Notes: a model not told the origin generated them from the sequence alone. Numbered from the stretch's first letter, positions 1 through 9,474 are shown. The stretch is 64,000 nt of DNA from Alteraurantiacibacter aquimixticola (GCF_004965515.1 NZ_SSHH01000002.1:826840-890839); one strand, 5' to 3'. Program-made: numbers and translations.

Positions 1-441
1 GCCGCCCGCGCCCGCCGCCACGGCGATGAGGCCGTCCGCCCCGGCACCGATAGCCTTCTTGGCATGGCGGATACCGATCACGTCATGCATCACAACGCCG
101 CCATAGGAATGCACCGCCTCGATCAGATCGGGCACCGCGCCCAGCGAGGTGATGACCAGCGGCACCTTGTGCTTCACCACCAGCGCCAGGTCTTCCTCCA
201 GCCGCGGGTTGCTCTTGTGCACGATCAGGTTGGCGCCGAAGGGCTTGCCGTCCAGCCGCTCCCTCATCTCGCCGAACCACGCATCGAGGTCCTCGGTCGT
301 GCGCGCATTGAGCGTCGGGAAAGTGCCGAGCAGCCCGTTCGATGAACAGGCCACCACCAGCTCCGTCCCCGAAACCAGGAACATGGGCGCGACGATCGCG
401 GGGATCGCCAGCTCTTCGAACAGGGCGTTCGCCTTGCTCAA
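1..441 (-). CDS. Nitronate monooxygenase (2-nitropropane dioxygenase family), N-terminal part, cut by window edge
   Basis: This is an FMN flavoprotein of the nitronate monooxygenase type, which oxidises alkyl nitronates in the cytosol. The 147 visible codons begin SKANALFEELAIPAIVAPM and continue with VSGTELVVACSSNGLLG, GANLIVHKSN and VITSLG, ending at GADGLIAVAAGAGG, the usual glycine-rich FMN-phosphate segment. The family is normally about 320-350 residues, so the C-terminal half lies outside the window. No ATG opens the frame. The likely start is TTG at 441, which shares four bases (TTGA) with the stop of the upstream acyl-CoA dehydrogenase, implying translational coupling. Its position at the end of a beta-oxidation operon is common, but the physiological substrate cannot be read from sequence. 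Confidence 0.85.
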   Translation of the reverse strand, partial: MSKANALFEELAIPAIVAPMFLVSGTELVVACSSNGLLGTFPTLNARTTEDLDAWFGEMRERLDGKPFGANLIVHKSNPRLEEDLALVVKHKVPLVITSLGAVPDLIEAVHSYGGVVMHDVIGIRHAKKAIGAGADGLIAVAAGAGG

Positions 442-2228
442 AACGCGTGTTCCTCAAGCGCCATCATCGACTTCTTGCCGGCCTTGATCGACAGGAAGTG
501 CGCGGAAACCTGCGGCAGGATACGCTCGAAGTAGAAGGTCGCCGTCTTGATCTTGGCGTCGTAGAATTCCTTCTCCTCGGTCCCGAAGGCGAGCTTCATG
601 CCAGAGATCATCGTCGCGCGGGCGAAGCAGTAGCCCATGGCGACAAGGCCCATCAGGCGCAGATATTCGGTCGCGGCGGCGCCCGCCTCTTCCGGATCCT
701 TCAGCCCGCGCTGGGCGATGGTCGCGGTGGAGAGCTGCAGCGCGCCGAAGGCCTTTTCCAGCCCTTCTATCATCGGCTTCATCGGCCCGTCGCCCTTGCT
801 CGCTTCGATGAAGTCGGAGACCGGGTGGAAGAAGCTGCGCAGGTAACGTCCCGTATGCGCGCCCAGCTTGCGGCCGACGAGGTCCAGTGCCTGGATGCCA
901 TTGGTACCTTCATAGATCATCGCGATGCGGGCATCGCGGGCATATTGCTCCACGCCGCTTTCGCGGATGTAGCCGTGGCCGCCATAGACCTGCACAGCGA
1001 GGTTCGCGTTTTCATGGCCGAGATCGGTGAAGAGCGCCTTCACCACCGGCGTCATCAGTGCGACGAAATCGGAAGCGCGCTGACGCACTTCGGGGTCCGT
1101 CGCATGCTTTTCCGCATCCAGCGCACGGGCAACCCATGCGCCGAGCATGCGGCAGCCCTCATTATTGGCCCGCATGGTCATCAGCATGCGGCGCACATCG
1201 GGATGGACGATGATCGGATCGGCCGGCTTGTCCGGGTGCTTGGCACCCGAAAGCGAGCGGCCCTGCAGGCGATCCTTCGCGTACCAGACGGCGGACTGAT
1301 AGGCGGCTTCGCCAATGCCCAGACCCTGGATACCGACCGACAGGCGCTCGGCATTCATCATGGTGAACATGGCCGCCATGCCCTTGTGCGGTTCGCCGAC
1401 CAGCCAGCCGGTCGATTCCTCGAACTGCATCTGGCAGGTGGCGGAGGCCTTGATGCCCATCTTGTGTTCGATGGCCGTGCAGGTCACGCCATTCGACGGC
1501 CCGACGGAGCCATCGTCCTTGGGCAGGAACTTGGGCACCAGGAACAGCGAGATGCCCTTCACGCCCTTGGGCGCATCGGGCAGGCGGGCCAGCACCAGGT
1601 GGATGATGTTGTCCGACAAGTCGTGGTCGCCGGCGGAGATGAAGATCTTGGCTCCGCTGATCTTGTAGCTGCCATCGTCTTGCGGATCGGCCTTGGTGCG
1701 CAGCAGGCCCAGATCGGTGCCGCAATGCGCTTCGGTCAGGCACATGGTGCCCGACCATTCGCCGCTGATCATCTTGGGCAGGTAGAAGTTCTTCAAATCC
1801 TCGGTCGCATGCGCCTCGATCGCGATGGAGCCGCCATGCGTCAGGCCCGGATAGAGGCCGAAGGAGAGGTTGGTGGAGCAGGTCATCTCCTCGACCAGCT
1901 TGTTCACCCGTTCGGGCAGGCCCTGCCCGCCATATTCGGGATCGGAAGCGAGCGCGGACCAGCCGCTTTCGGTGAACTGCTTGTAAGCGTCCTTGAAGCC
2001 TTCGGGCGTCCGCACCACGCCGTTTTCGAGCGTGCAGCCTTCCTCATCGCCGGAGCGGTTGAGCGGCAGCAGCACTTCGCGGCTGAACTTGGCCGCTTCT
2101 TCCAGGATCGCGCTGGTCAGGTCGGAATCGAATTCCTCCAGCGCTTCCAGCTTGCCGAAGCCGTCTTCTTCCCACAGCTCGTCCAGCACGAAACGCATAT
2201 CGCGCAAGGGGGCTTCATAGACCTGCAT
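438..2228 (-). CDS. Acyl-CoA dehydrogenase, large (about 600-residue) type with C-terminal extension
   Basis: This is a FAD-dependent acyl-CoA dehydrogenase that introduces the alpha-beta double bond into an acyl-CoA and passes electrons to electron-transfer flavoprotein. The 596 residues begin MQVYEAPLRDMRFVLDE, typical of the long subfamily that includes FadE-like and DmdC-like (3-methylmercaptopropionyl-CoA) enzymes. Visible motifs are MCLTEAHCGTDLG for FAD/substrate binding, QVYGGHGYIRESGVEQYARD, and AMIYEGTNGIQALDL, whose Glu occupies the catalytic-base position of this subfamily. A domain of about 120 residues follows the fold. It is the first gene after a short gap from the hydroxyacyl-CoA dehydrogenase upstream, so it belongs to the same beta-oxidation set. 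Chain-length preference is not decidable, and a DmdC role cannot be excluded. Confidence 0.93.
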   Translation of the reverse strand: MQVYEAPLRDMRFVLDELWEEDGFGKLEALEEFDSDLTSAILEEAAKFSREVLLPLNRSGDEEGCTLENGVVRTPEGFKDAYKQFTESGWSALASDPEYGGQGLPERVNKLVEEMTCSTNLSFGLYPGLTHGGSIAIEAHATEDLKNFYLPKMISGEWSGTMCLTEAHCGTDLGLLRTKADPQDDGSYKISGAKIFISAGDHDLSDNIIHLVLARLPDAPKGVKGISLFLVPKFLPKDDGSVGPSNGVTCTAIEHKMGIKASATCQMQFEESTGWLVGEPHKGMAAMFTMMNAERLSVGIQGLGIGEAAYQSAVWYAKDRLQGRSLSGAKHPDKPADPIIVHPDVRRMLMTMRANNEGCRMLGAWVARALDAEKHATDPEVRQRASDFVALMTPVVKALFTDLGHENANLAVQVYGGHGYIRESGVEQYARDARIAMIYEGTNGIQALDLVGRKLGAHTGRYLRSFFHPVSDFIEASKGDGPMKPMIEGLEKAFGALQLSTATIAQRGLKDPEEAGAAATEYLRLMGLVAMGYCFARATMISGMKLAFGTEEKEFYDAKIKTATFYFERILPQVSAHFLSIKAGKKSMMALEEHAF

Positions 2229-2317
2229 GTCGCATCCACTCCTTAGGTTGCGACCGGCCGCTTGAGAGAGGGGGGAGGAGGCGGCCGGTCGCGAGTTGTA
2301 TTCTTGTTACGCTGCGA

Positions 2318-4642
2318 TCAGTTGCGCAGCGGCTTGCCGGTTTCCAGCATGTGTTCGATCCGTGCCTGCGTACGCGGGTCGCGCACGAGTTGCATGAATT
2401 CGGTCCGTTCGAGTTCGAGCAGTTCTTCCTCGGTCATGACCTCGGTCGGATCGGTGTCGCCCCCGGTCAGCACCTTGCCAAGGCGGCCGGAGACCACCTC
2501 GTCATATTCGGTGGCGAGGCCGCGTGCGCGGAAGCCGTCGATCGCCAGCTGCAACGCAGCCATGCCGGCGGGGCCAGGCAGGCGGAATTCGGGCGGTTCG
2601 GGCGGAGTATAGCCATCGGCCAGCTCCAGCGCCTTTGCCTTGGCATCGGAGAGGAGCCGGTCGCGGTTCATGGTCACACCGTCGCTGGCGCGCAGGAAGC
2701 CGTATTGCTTCGCTTCGGCCGCCGATTTCGCCACTGTAGCGGTGGAGATGATCTCGAACGCCTTGGCGACGGCGGGCATCGGACCCTGCGGCTGGCGGGG
2801 CATGTCACGCCAACGCTCGATCATTTCGCCGCAGCCACCCCAGCCGGGGATCAGGCCCACGCCGCATTCGACAAGGCCGATATAGCTTTCGGCATGCGCC
2901 TGCACGGCATCGGAATTGAGCAGGACTTCGCAGCCGCCGCCCAGCGCCAGTCCGGAGGGTGCACCAATGACCGGGAAAGGCGCGTATTTCAGCGCCTTGT
3001 AGGCATCCTGACCACCCTTGATCAGCTTTTCGATCTCGCTCCATGCAGCGATGTTCACCGCGAAAATTGCAAGGCCGAGATTGGCGCCGGCGGAGAAGTT
3101 CGAACCTTCGTTATAGACGACGAGGCCCTTGTACTTTTCGGCCACCAGCGGAATCGCATCGCCGATCAGCTTCATCACGTCGGTGTCGAGCGCGTTCATC
3201 TTGCCGGTGAATTCGAGGCAGGCGATGCCATCGCCCACATCCCACAGCGCGGCAGAAGCGTTCTTCAGCAGCGGCTCGGAATTGAGCTTGATATCCTCCA
3301 GCAGCAGCACGCCATCGGCGCGCTCCACATCGTGATACTGGCCGTCGAGGCCGAAATACTGCCGCTTGCCGTTTTCGACGCGGTAGAAGGTACCTTCGCC
3401 GACCTTCTCCAGCAGCTCGGGTACCGGTAGGCCGCTCTCGGCCAGCTTAGACCGCAGCTTGGCCGGGCCGATCTTGTCGATCATCTCGAACGGGCCGGCT
3501 TTCCAGTTGTAGCCGAGCTTCATCGCGTCATCGACGCCCAGGATCGTCGCCGTCGCTTCGGGAACGATGCTGGCGGAATAGGACAGCGTCGGCCCCAGGA
3601 TCGCCCAGGCATATTCGCCGATCTTGCCCTTCAGCTCGATCAGCGCGCCAAGGTCACCCTTGGCGGCCGCACCCGGAATACGCGGAGGCTTGGCGGCGGG
3701 AGCATATTCGCCAGTCTTGAGGTCGATAGCCTCCTTGACCTTCTGCCCGCCTTCGCGGTTGAGGCGATAGAAACCGCCCTTGCCCTTGCGGCCGGTATAG
3801 CCCTCGGCAATCATCTTCTCGATCAGCGGCTCACTGCGGGCGATCGCCTGGTAGGGATCGTCCTTGGGCAGCGTGCCGGTGAGGCTTTTCTGCAGGTAAG
3901 GCATCAGGTCGATGCCGACGAGGTCGATCAGGCCGAAAATGCCGGTCTTCGGCACGCCCATCGGCTTGCCCGCAATCGCATCGGCCTCTTCCACGGTCAC
4001 GCCCATGTCGACAGCCGAATTGGTTGCAACTTGCAGCCAGAATGTGCCGATACGGTTTGCGATGAAGCCGGGGGAATCCTCGGCATCGACCGGGGTCTTG
4101 CCCAGCTTGCGGTCGACGAATTCGGTGACCTTGGCAACCGTCGCCTTGTCGCTTTGCGGGCCGGAGACGATCTCGATCAGCCGCATGTAGCGCGGCGGAT
4201 TGAAGAAATGGGTGATCAGGAAGTCGCGCTTGAACGCGTCGGACCGGCCATCGGTCAGCTGCGCCAGCGGGATGGTGGAGGTGTTGGAGGAAACGGCCGT
4301 GCCGTCCTTCCGCACCGCTTCCAGCTTGGCGTAGAGATCCTGCTTGATGTCGAGCCGCTCGATGATGGCTTCCACCACCCAGTCGCATTCGGCGACCTTG
4401 CCCAGGTCATCCTCGATATTGCCGGTCTCGACCAGCTTCGCCGCCGCCTTCGACATGAAGGGCGCGGGATCGGTCTTGAGCATCTTGGCAACGGCGCCTT
4501 CAGCCACCGCATTGCGGTTTTCCGGGTCGCGCACGATATCGAGCAGCAGCACGGGCACGCCGGCATTGGCGACCTGCGCCGCAATGCCCGCACCCATGGT
4601 GCCCGCGCCGATAACGCAGACCTTTTTGATGTCGCCGCTCAT
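2318..4642 (-). CDS. 3-hydroxyacyl-CoA dehydrogenase / enoyl-CoA hydratase fusion (FadN-type)
   Basis: This bifunctional beta-oxidation enzyme hydrates enoyl-CoA and oxidises 3-hydroxyacyl-CoA with NAD. The order is reversed relative to FadB: the NAD-binding dehydrogenase domain comes first (VCVIGAGTMGAGIAAQV near residue 8, then ITHFFNPPRYMRLIEIV), followed by the dehydrogenase C-terminal domains. A crotonase domain lies at roughly 460-680, with FSAGANLGLA as oxyanion-hole region and GLVECGVGLIPGWGG carrying the catalytic Glu. The 774 residues match FadN-type proteins. I start it at the ATG at 4642, which overlaps the thiolase stop by one base (TAATG). The open frame extends 16 codons further inside the thiolase, but that part is not plausible protein. 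Confidence 0.93.
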   Translation of the reverse strand: MSGDIKKVCVIGAGTMGAGIAAQVANAGVPVLLLDIVRDPENRNAVAEGAVAKMLKTDPAPFMSKAAAKLVETGNIEDDLGKVAECDWVVEAIIERLDIKQDLYAKLEAVRKDGTAVSSNTSTIPLAQLTDGRSDAFKRDFLITHFFNPPRYMRLIEIVSGPQSDKATVAKVTEFVDRKLGKTPVDAEDSPGFIANRIGTFWLQVATNSAVDMGVTVEEADAIAGKPMGVPKTGIFGLIDLVGIDLMPYLQKSLTGTLPKDDPYQAIARSEPLIEKMIAEGYTGRKGKGGFYRLNREGGQKVKEAIDLKTGEYAPAAKPPRIPGAAAKGDLGALIELKGKIGEYAWAILGPTLSYSASIVPEATATILGVDDAMKLGYNWKAGPFEMIDKIGPAKLRSKLAESGLPVPELLEKVGEGTFYRVENGKRQYFGLDGQYHDVERADGVLLLEDIKLNSEPLLKNASAALWDVGDGIACLEFTGKMNALDTDVMKLIGDAIPLVAEKYKGLVVYNEGSNFSAGANLGLAIFAVNIAAWSEIEKLIKGGQDAYKALKYAPFPVIGAPSGLALGGGCEVLLNSDAVQAHAESYIGLVECGVGLIPGWGGCGEMIERWRDMPRQPQGPMPAVAKAFEIISTATVAKSAAEAKQYGFLRASDGVTMNRDRLLSDAKAKALELADGYTPPEPPEFRLPGPAGMAALQLAIDGFRARGLATEYDEVVSGRLGKVLTGGDTDPTEVMTEEELLELERTEFMQLVRDPRTQARIEHMLETGKPLRN

Positions 4643-5775
4643 TATGCGGCCTCCAGCACGGTGGCGATGCCCTGCCCGCCGCCAATGCACTGGGTGGCGA
4701 GCGCATATTTACCGCCGTCACGCTTCAGCAGCGCAGCAGCCTTACCCACGATGCGCGCGCCGGTGGCGCCCAGCGGGTGGCCGATGGCGATCGCACCGCC
4801 ATCGATGTTCACCTTGTCCATGTCGAGGCCGAGGTCGCGGATCGTGGCGATCGACTGGCTGGCAAAGGCCTCGTTCAGTTCGACCACGTCGATGTCGGCC
4901 GCCTTGATGCCCGCGCGCGACAGCGCCTTTTCGGATGCGCCGACTGGGCCGATGCCCATGATTTCGGGCAGGCAGCCGGAGATTGCGACCGACTTGATCT
5001 TGGCCATCACTTCGAGATTGTTGGCCGCGGCATATTCCGCGCTGCAAACCAGCACGGCGGTCGCGCCATCGGTCAGCGGGGAGGAGGTGCCCGCGGTCAC
5101 CGTGCCATCGGCCTGGAAAGCAGTCTTGAGCCCGGCGAGTGTTTCAGCCGTAGTGTCCGGACGCGGCGTTCCGTCTGCATCCACCACACCCTTGCCCGTA
5201 TCGATCGGCACGATCTCGTCCTTCAGCCTACCCGCCTGCACGGCGGCGGCGGTCTTCTGCTGGCTCAGCACGGCGAAAGCTTCCTGCTCCTCGCGGCTGA
5301 GGCCGTACTTCTTGGCGACGTTTTCCGCCGTGTCGCCCATGGAGATATAGGCGGCGCTCTTTTCGGCGAGCTTGGGGTTCGGCATCGGGTTGAAGCCGGT
5401 CATCGGCACGCGGCTCATGGACTCTACGCCAGCGCAGATGAACACCTCGCCCGCGCCCATCTGAATCTGGCCGGCTGCATAGTGAATGCCGCTCATCGAC
5501 GAACCGCAGAAGCGGTTGATCGTCATTCCGCCGATGGAGATCGGCAGGTCGGCCAGCAGGACGACGAGGCGCGCGATGTTGAAACCCTGCTCGCCTTCGG
5601 GAAAGGCGCAGCCCATCAGCAGGTCCTCGACATCCTCCGCCTTCACCCCAGTGCGTTCGACAAGGCCACGAATAACTTGCGCTGCCATGTCATCCGGGCG
5701 AACACGGGCCAGAGCGCCCTTGTGTGCGAGGTGGAAGGGGGACCGGGCATAGCCCGCGATAACGACTTCGCGCAT
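4642..5775 (-). CDS. Acetyl-CoA C-acyltransferase (3-ketoacyl-CoA thiolase)
   Basis: This enzyme catalyses the last step of beta-oxidation, CoA-dependent cleavage of 3-ketoacyl-CoA to acetyl-CoA and a shortened acyl-CoA. The 377-residue protein starts MREVVIAGYARSPF. It has the nucleophilic cysteine in NRFCGSSMSG (Cys90), the histidine motif GGAIAIGHPLGATGAR, and the second cysteine in TQCIGGGQG. The family is usually 380-400 residues, so it is complete. It overlaps the FadN-type gene by one base and forms its catalytic partner, like FadA with FadB. It is the promoter-proximal gene of the minus-strand operon and is divergent from the acyl-CoA ligase, sharing a regulatory region of about 200 bases with it. 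Confidence 0.94.
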   Translation of the reverse strand: MREVVIAGYARSPFHLAHKGALARVRPDDMAAQVIRGLVERTGVKAEDVEDLLMGCAFPEGEQGFNIARLVVLLADLPISIGGMTINRFCGSSMSGIHYAAGQIQMGAGEVFICAGVESMSRVPMTGFNPMPNPKLAEKSAAYISMGDTAENVAKKYGLSREEQEAFAVLSQQKTAAAVQAGRLKDEIVPIDTGKGVVDADGTPRPDTTAETLAGLKTAFQADGTVTAGTSSPLTDGATAVLVCSAEYAAANNLEVMAKIKSVAISGCLPEIMGIGPVGASEKALSRAGIKAADIDVVELNEAFASQSIATIRDLGLDMDKVNIDGGAIAIGHPLGATGARIVGKAAALLKRDGGKYALATQCIGGGQGIATVLEAA

Positions 5776-5821
5776 GAATCTGCCTCTCCATAATGCCGGG
5801 AATCGGGTCCTCGGCGTTTCG

Positions 5822-5857
5822 TTTCCCTAATGGTGACCAAATTTCCCTATACGTCAA
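5822..5857. promoter_or_regulatory. Divergent promoter region of the beta-oxidation genes with a repeated octamer
   Basis: The 198 bases between the thiolase start and the ligase start hold an AT-richer core. The octamer TTTCCCTA occurs twice in direct orientation (5822-5829 and 5842-5849), 20 bases apart. On the minus strand TTGACG (5857-5852) resembles a -35 box facing the thiolase. An operator for the downstream-encoded MerR regulator would be expected here, but a dyad with MerR-type spacing is not clear. Confidence 0.3.
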
Positions 5858-5973
5858 CTGATTTTTGTGCTTTCTATGAGTCGAGAAGCGAGCCGGACGG
5901 GAGAAAGTTCCGGCAAGTCGCAGTGATGATGACGGACCCGCAAGACCGGGCCGTGACAAAGGAGAGAGGTTCG

Positions 5974-7710
5974 ATGGATCAGGCGCTGGCCTGGAAGGTC
6001 AATCCACCGGGTGAGATGATTTTCGCGCGCGAGGCGACGCCGATCCCCGATTATCCGCTGCCCTATTACGTGGACGATGCGGGCGAATATGTTTTCCCGC
6101 CGCGCCTCCTGACCTCGCTGATCGACAATGCGGTGACGCGCTGGCCCGAGCGGCCGGCGATCGATTATTTCGGCCGCTGCTGGACCTATGCGGAGCTGGG
6201 CGAGCTGGTCGACAAGGCCGCGCGCGGGTTGCAGGATCGCGGCTTCGGCAAGGGCGACAGGCTGGGCCTGTGCCTGGGCAATTCGCCCTATCACGTGGTG
6301 CTCTATTTCGCGGTGCTGAAGGTCGGCGGTATCGTCGTGAACCTCAATCCGCTCTACACCGAATATGAGCTCGACCACCTGTTCCGCGATGCGGGCATGA
6401 AGATCGTCGCCGTGCCCGAAGTGCGCTTCGTGCATGAGAAGGTGGAGCATGCCGCGCGCAAGGCGGGCGTCGAAAAGGTACTGGTGTGCCGGATGAAGGA
6501 CATGCTGCCCTTCGCCAAGAACATCGGCTTCCGCCTGTTCCGCCGCGCCGACCATATCCAGATATCCGATCCGGAGATCACGCTGGAGATGGCGGACCTC
6601 ATCGCCAATGGCGGCAAGCCCGATCCGGTCCAGATGGATCCCGATGACGTGGCCGTGCTGCAATATACCGGCGGCACTACCGGCATTCCCAAGGGCGCGA
6701 TGCTGACCCATGCCAGCCTGGCCGCCAATTGCGGGCAGATGCTGGCGCATTTCGGCGGCATGGTGGAGGAACAGCAGCGCACGCTTGGCGTGTTGCCGAT
6801 GTTTCACGTCTTCGCCCTCACCTCCGTGCTCAATTTCGCGATCGAGATGGGCGGGGAACTGGTGCTGCTGCCGCGTTTCGAGATGAAGCAGGTGCTCGCC
6901 ACCATCAAGCGCAAGCCGCCGACGCAGGTCTATGGCGTGCCGACGATCTGGAGCGCCTTCAACAACCTGCCCAAGGGCCAGATGCCCGACCTGTCCAGCG
7001 TACAATGCTGCATTTCGGGCGGCGCGCCACTGCCGCTGGAAGTGCGCCAGGCGTTCGAGGAGCGTTCGGGCACGCGCGTGGTGGAAGGCTATGGCCTGTC
7101 CGAAGCTAGTCCGATCATCACCTGCAACCCGCTATTCGGCCAGGTGAAAAACAACAGCGCCGGTCCCCGCTTCCCCGGCACCACGATCGAGATCCGCGAT
7201 CCTGAAAACCCGGAGCATCTGTGCAAGCAGGGAGAGCGCGGCGAAGTGATGGCGCGCGGGCCGCAGCTGATGAAGGGATATTGGAACAATCCCGAAGCGA
7301 CCGAGAAGACCTTCTACAAGGGCGCGCTGCGCACCGCCGATATCGGCTACCTGGACGAGGACGGTTATCTCTTCCTCGTCGACCGCATCAAGGACCTGAT
7401 CCTGTGCAGCGGATACAATGTCTATCCGCGCGTAATCGAGGATGCCGCCTACCAGCATCCCGATGTGAAGGAGGCGATCGCCATCGGTATTCCCGACGAA
7501 TATCGCGGACAGGCACCCAAGCTGTTCGTCGCCATCAGCGGCGATTCCGACCTCACGCCCGAGGCTCTGGAAGAATTCCTCAAGATCCGTCTCAACAAGA
7601 TCGAAATGCCTGAGGAAATAGAATTCCGCGACAGCCTGCCCAAGACCATGGTCGGCAAGCTGTCGAAGAAGGAACTGGTCGAGGAGGAGGAAGCAAAACG
7701 CAATGGCTGA
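5974..7710 (+). CDS. Long-chain fatty-acid--CoA ligase (AMP-forming)
   Basis: This FadD-like enzyme activates fatty acids with ATP and CoA, feeding the divergent beta-oxidation operon. The adenylate-forming signature reads YTGGTTGIPKGAMLTH, followed by GYGLSEASPI (A5 region), the GELRTADIGYLDEDGY-like segment (here GALRTADIGYL) and DRIKDLILCSGYNVYP. The catalytic lysine region near the C-terminus is PKTMVGKLSKKEL. I start it at the ATG at 5974 (578 residues), because GGAGAGG lies 4-8 bases upstream and the protein then begins MDQALAWKVNPPGEM. The open frame extends 48 codons upstream through the promoter region, which I consider non-coding. The last eight bases overlap the MerR gene. Confidence 0.92.
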   Translation: MDQALAWKVNPPGEMIFAREATPIPDYPLPYYVDDAGEYVFPPRLLTSLIDNAVTRWPERPAIDYFGRCWTYAELGELVDKAARGLQDRGFGKGDRLGLCLGNSPYHVVLYFAVLKVGGIVVNLNPLYTEYELDHLFRDAGMKIVAVPEVRFVHEKVEHAARKAGVEKVLVCRMKDMLPFAKNIGFRLFRRADHIQISDPEITLEMADLIANGGKPDPVQMDPDDVAVLQYTGGTTGIPKGAMLTHASLAANCGQMLAHFGGMVEEQQRTLGVLPMFHVFALTSVLNFAIEMGGELVLLPRFEMKQVLATIKRKPPTQVYGVPTIWSAFNNLPKGQMPDLSSVQCCISGGAPLPLEVRQAFEERSGTRVVEGYGLSEASPIITCNPLFGQVKNNSAGPRFPGTTIEIRDPENPEHLCKQGERGEVMARGPQLMKGYWNNPEATEKTFYKGALRTADIGYLDEDGYLFLVDRIKDLILCSGYNVYPRVIEDAAYQHPDVKEAIAIGIPDEYRGQAPKLFVAISGDSDLTPEALEEFLKIRLNKIEMPEEIEFRDSLPKTMVGKLSKKELVEEEEAKRNG

Positions 7711-8140
7711 CGCCGACAACGCACCTGCCGTTTCTCCCGCCGCCGCGAATGACGACAACGCTTCGGGCGATCACAAGGGAATCAAGGAAGTCGCCGCGAT
7801 GCTGGGCGTTACCCATCGCACGCTGCGCTTCTACGAGGATAACGGCCTTATCAGCCCGCAGCGCGTCGGCAGCACGCGCATCTATTCCAAGCGCGATATC
7901 GGGCGCATGCAGCTGATCCTGCGCGGCAAGCGGCTGGGATTCTCTCTGCGCGAGATCGGCGAATTCCTCGACCTCTACGATTCCGATCCCAGCCACATCG
8001 AGCAGATGGAACACTTGCGCGGACAGGTGCGCGAGAAGCTGGCCGAACTGCGCGCGCAGAAGGCGGCGCTGGAAGAGACCATGCGCGAATTGCGCCAGAT
8101 CGAGGCCGAGGCGACGGACCGGATCGAGGCGCGCCGTTAA
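7703..8140 (+). CDS. MerR-family transcriptional regulator, likely of fatty-acid / branched-chain acid catabolism
   Basis: This 145-residue regulator has a low-complexity leader of about 25 residues, then a MerR winged helix (IKEVAAMLGVTHRTLRFYEDNGLISPQR, residues about 27-55) and the second half, SKRDIGRMQLILRGKRLGFSLREIGEFLDLY. The C-terminal 60 residues are a charged dimerisation coiled coil. No metal-binding cysteines are present, so it is not a metal sensor. MerR proteins of the LiuR type are known to control branched-chain amino acid and fatty-acid degradation in proteobacteria, and its translational coupling to the acyl-CoA ligase supports that role. The inducer would probably be an acyl-CoA. 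The ATG at 7703 overlaps the ligase stop. Confidence 0.85.
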   Translation: MADADNAPAVSPAAANDDNASGDHKGIKEVAAMLGVTHRTLRFYEDNGLISPQRVGSTRIYSKRDIGRMQLILRGKRLGFSLREIGEFLDLYDSDPSHIEQMEHLRGQVREKLAELRAQKAALEETMRELRQIEAEATDRIEARR

Positions 8141-8162
8141 TGACCGGATCCGGCATCTAGCC

Positions 8163-9398
8163 ATGCCAGGTCCGCTGCCCCGTGTTGCCATGGCGCAATA
8201 TTGCCTGGCTTACCTGGGCGTGCACCTCGGCTTCATGCCCCTGCTGGTACTGCTGGTCCCGCGCCGGATAGAGGGGTTCGCGCCTGCCTCCGCCGCGGAG
8301 CTGCTGAGCTGGCTGCTGCTGCTGGGCGCGGTGGTTGCCGCCGCATCCAATATCTATGCCGGCCATATGAGCGATCGCTGGCTGGCAAGGCATGGCAACC
8401 GGCGCGGATTGATCGCCGTCGGGGTAGGCGCACTGGCGGCAAGCTATGTGCTGCTGGCCATTACCGTCACCTATTGGCAGACGCTGGCGGCGATCCTGGT
8501 CTTCCAGGTGGCGCTCAATATCGCTTTCGCTCCGCTGGCCGCATTGCTCTCCGACCATTTCCGCAATGAGCAGAAAGGCCGCATGGGCAGCGCAATTTTC
8601 GCTGCGTTGCCGGCATCCAACCTCTCGGTCGTGTTCATCGCTTGGCTCTTCCCGCAAGACAGCGCGAGCGCCTTCCTCTTCGCCGGGGCGCTGGCGATCG
8701 CCTGCTTCCTCCCGCTGCTGATGCGCTGGGACATGGGTGCCTTGCAGCAGGCCGATGTGACGGAGCGAGTCCCGCCCGCAGAAAAGCCCCGCCACGCCAG
8801 TCGCGACTTCGCAATCTGCTGGTCCGCTCGCCTTGCCATGCAGCTGGGGGCAGCCTTCGTGCATGGCTATATCTACCTCTATCTTGGAGCCCTGCTGGTC
8901 GAGGTGGCGGCGAATGGCGGGAGCTTGCCGGACCGGACATCGACCGGATTGCTGTCTACCATTACCGGTCCGGCAGCGGTGATCGCGATCGTCATCACGC
9001 TGGCCTGCGGCGTCGTGTCGGACCGGATGGGACTGCGCCGCCTGCCGCTGCTGGCCGCGTCGCTGGCGGTCGCTGCCGGGCTCGCAGCCCTTGCCCAGGC
9101 TGACGGCCTCGCGATGCTGATGGCGGGCTATATCGCCTTTTCCGCCGGCCTTTCCACCTTCCTCTCGATCGAGGCGGCGCTGGTGGCGCAACTGGTATCC
9201 GGCAATCCCAATCGCGGCGCCCTGCTCGGCATCATGAACCTCACCAACACGCTGCCTTCGATGATCGCACCGGGGCTAACGCTGGTCGCCTACCAGCAAG
9301 CCGCCCTGCAGCAGCAATTGAGCGCGCTTTTCATGATCTGCGCGGCGCTGGCGCTCGCGAGCGGCGTCGCCCTCCAGTTCGTGCGAACCGTACGCTGA
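8163..9398 (+). CDS. MFS transporter of unknown substrate
   Basis: This is an inner-membrane major facilitator of 411 residues with about 12 hydrophobic segments. The cytoplasmic loop after the second helix reads AGHMSDRWLARHGNRRG, the MFS motif-A pattern (G-x3-D-R-x-G-R-R-like), and a related half-motif, ACGVVSDRMGLRR, begins the second half. A charged loop near residue 200 separates the two six-helix bundles. The start could be the ATG at 8163 or MAQYC at 8190, and neither has a strong ribosome-binding site. It follows the MerR gene by 22 bases in the same direction. The sequence does not say whether it carries a lipid precursor, drug or sugar. Confidence 0.8.
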   Translation: MPGPLPRVAMAQYCLAYLGVHLGFMPLLVLLVPRRIEGFAPASAAELLSWLLLLGAVVAAASNIYAGHMSDRWLARHGNRRGLIAVGVGALAASYVLLAITVTYWQTLAAILVFQVALNIAFAPLAALLSDHFRNEQKGRMGSAIFAALPASNLSVVFIAWLFPQDSASAFLFAGALAIACFLPLLMRWDMGALQQADVTERVPPAEKPRHASRDFAICWSARLAMQLGAAFVHGYIYLYLGALLVEVAANGGSLPDRTSTGLLSTITGPAAVIAIVITLACGVVSDRMGLRRLPLLAASLAVAAGLAALAQADGLAMLMAGYIAFSAGLSTFLSIEAALVAQLVSGNPNRGALLGIMNLTNTLPSMIAPGLTLVAYQQAALQQQLSALFMICAALALASGVALQFVRTVR

Positions 9399-9474
9399 AC
9401 CCACACCCCCTTGCCATCGCCCGCCGCTTGGGGGATTGACTTTCCGGCACGTCCGCGCTCCTCCTGCATGCCGC

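Noticed and set aside
342-2246. Plus-strand frame of 634 codons
   Set aside because: Mirror of the acyl-CoA dehydrogenase gene; no recognisable domain.
4643-4690. N-terminal 16-codon extension of the FadN-type enzyme
   Set aside because: It lies inside the thiolase gene and reads Arg/His-rich; the ATG at 4642 begins the NAD-binding motif.
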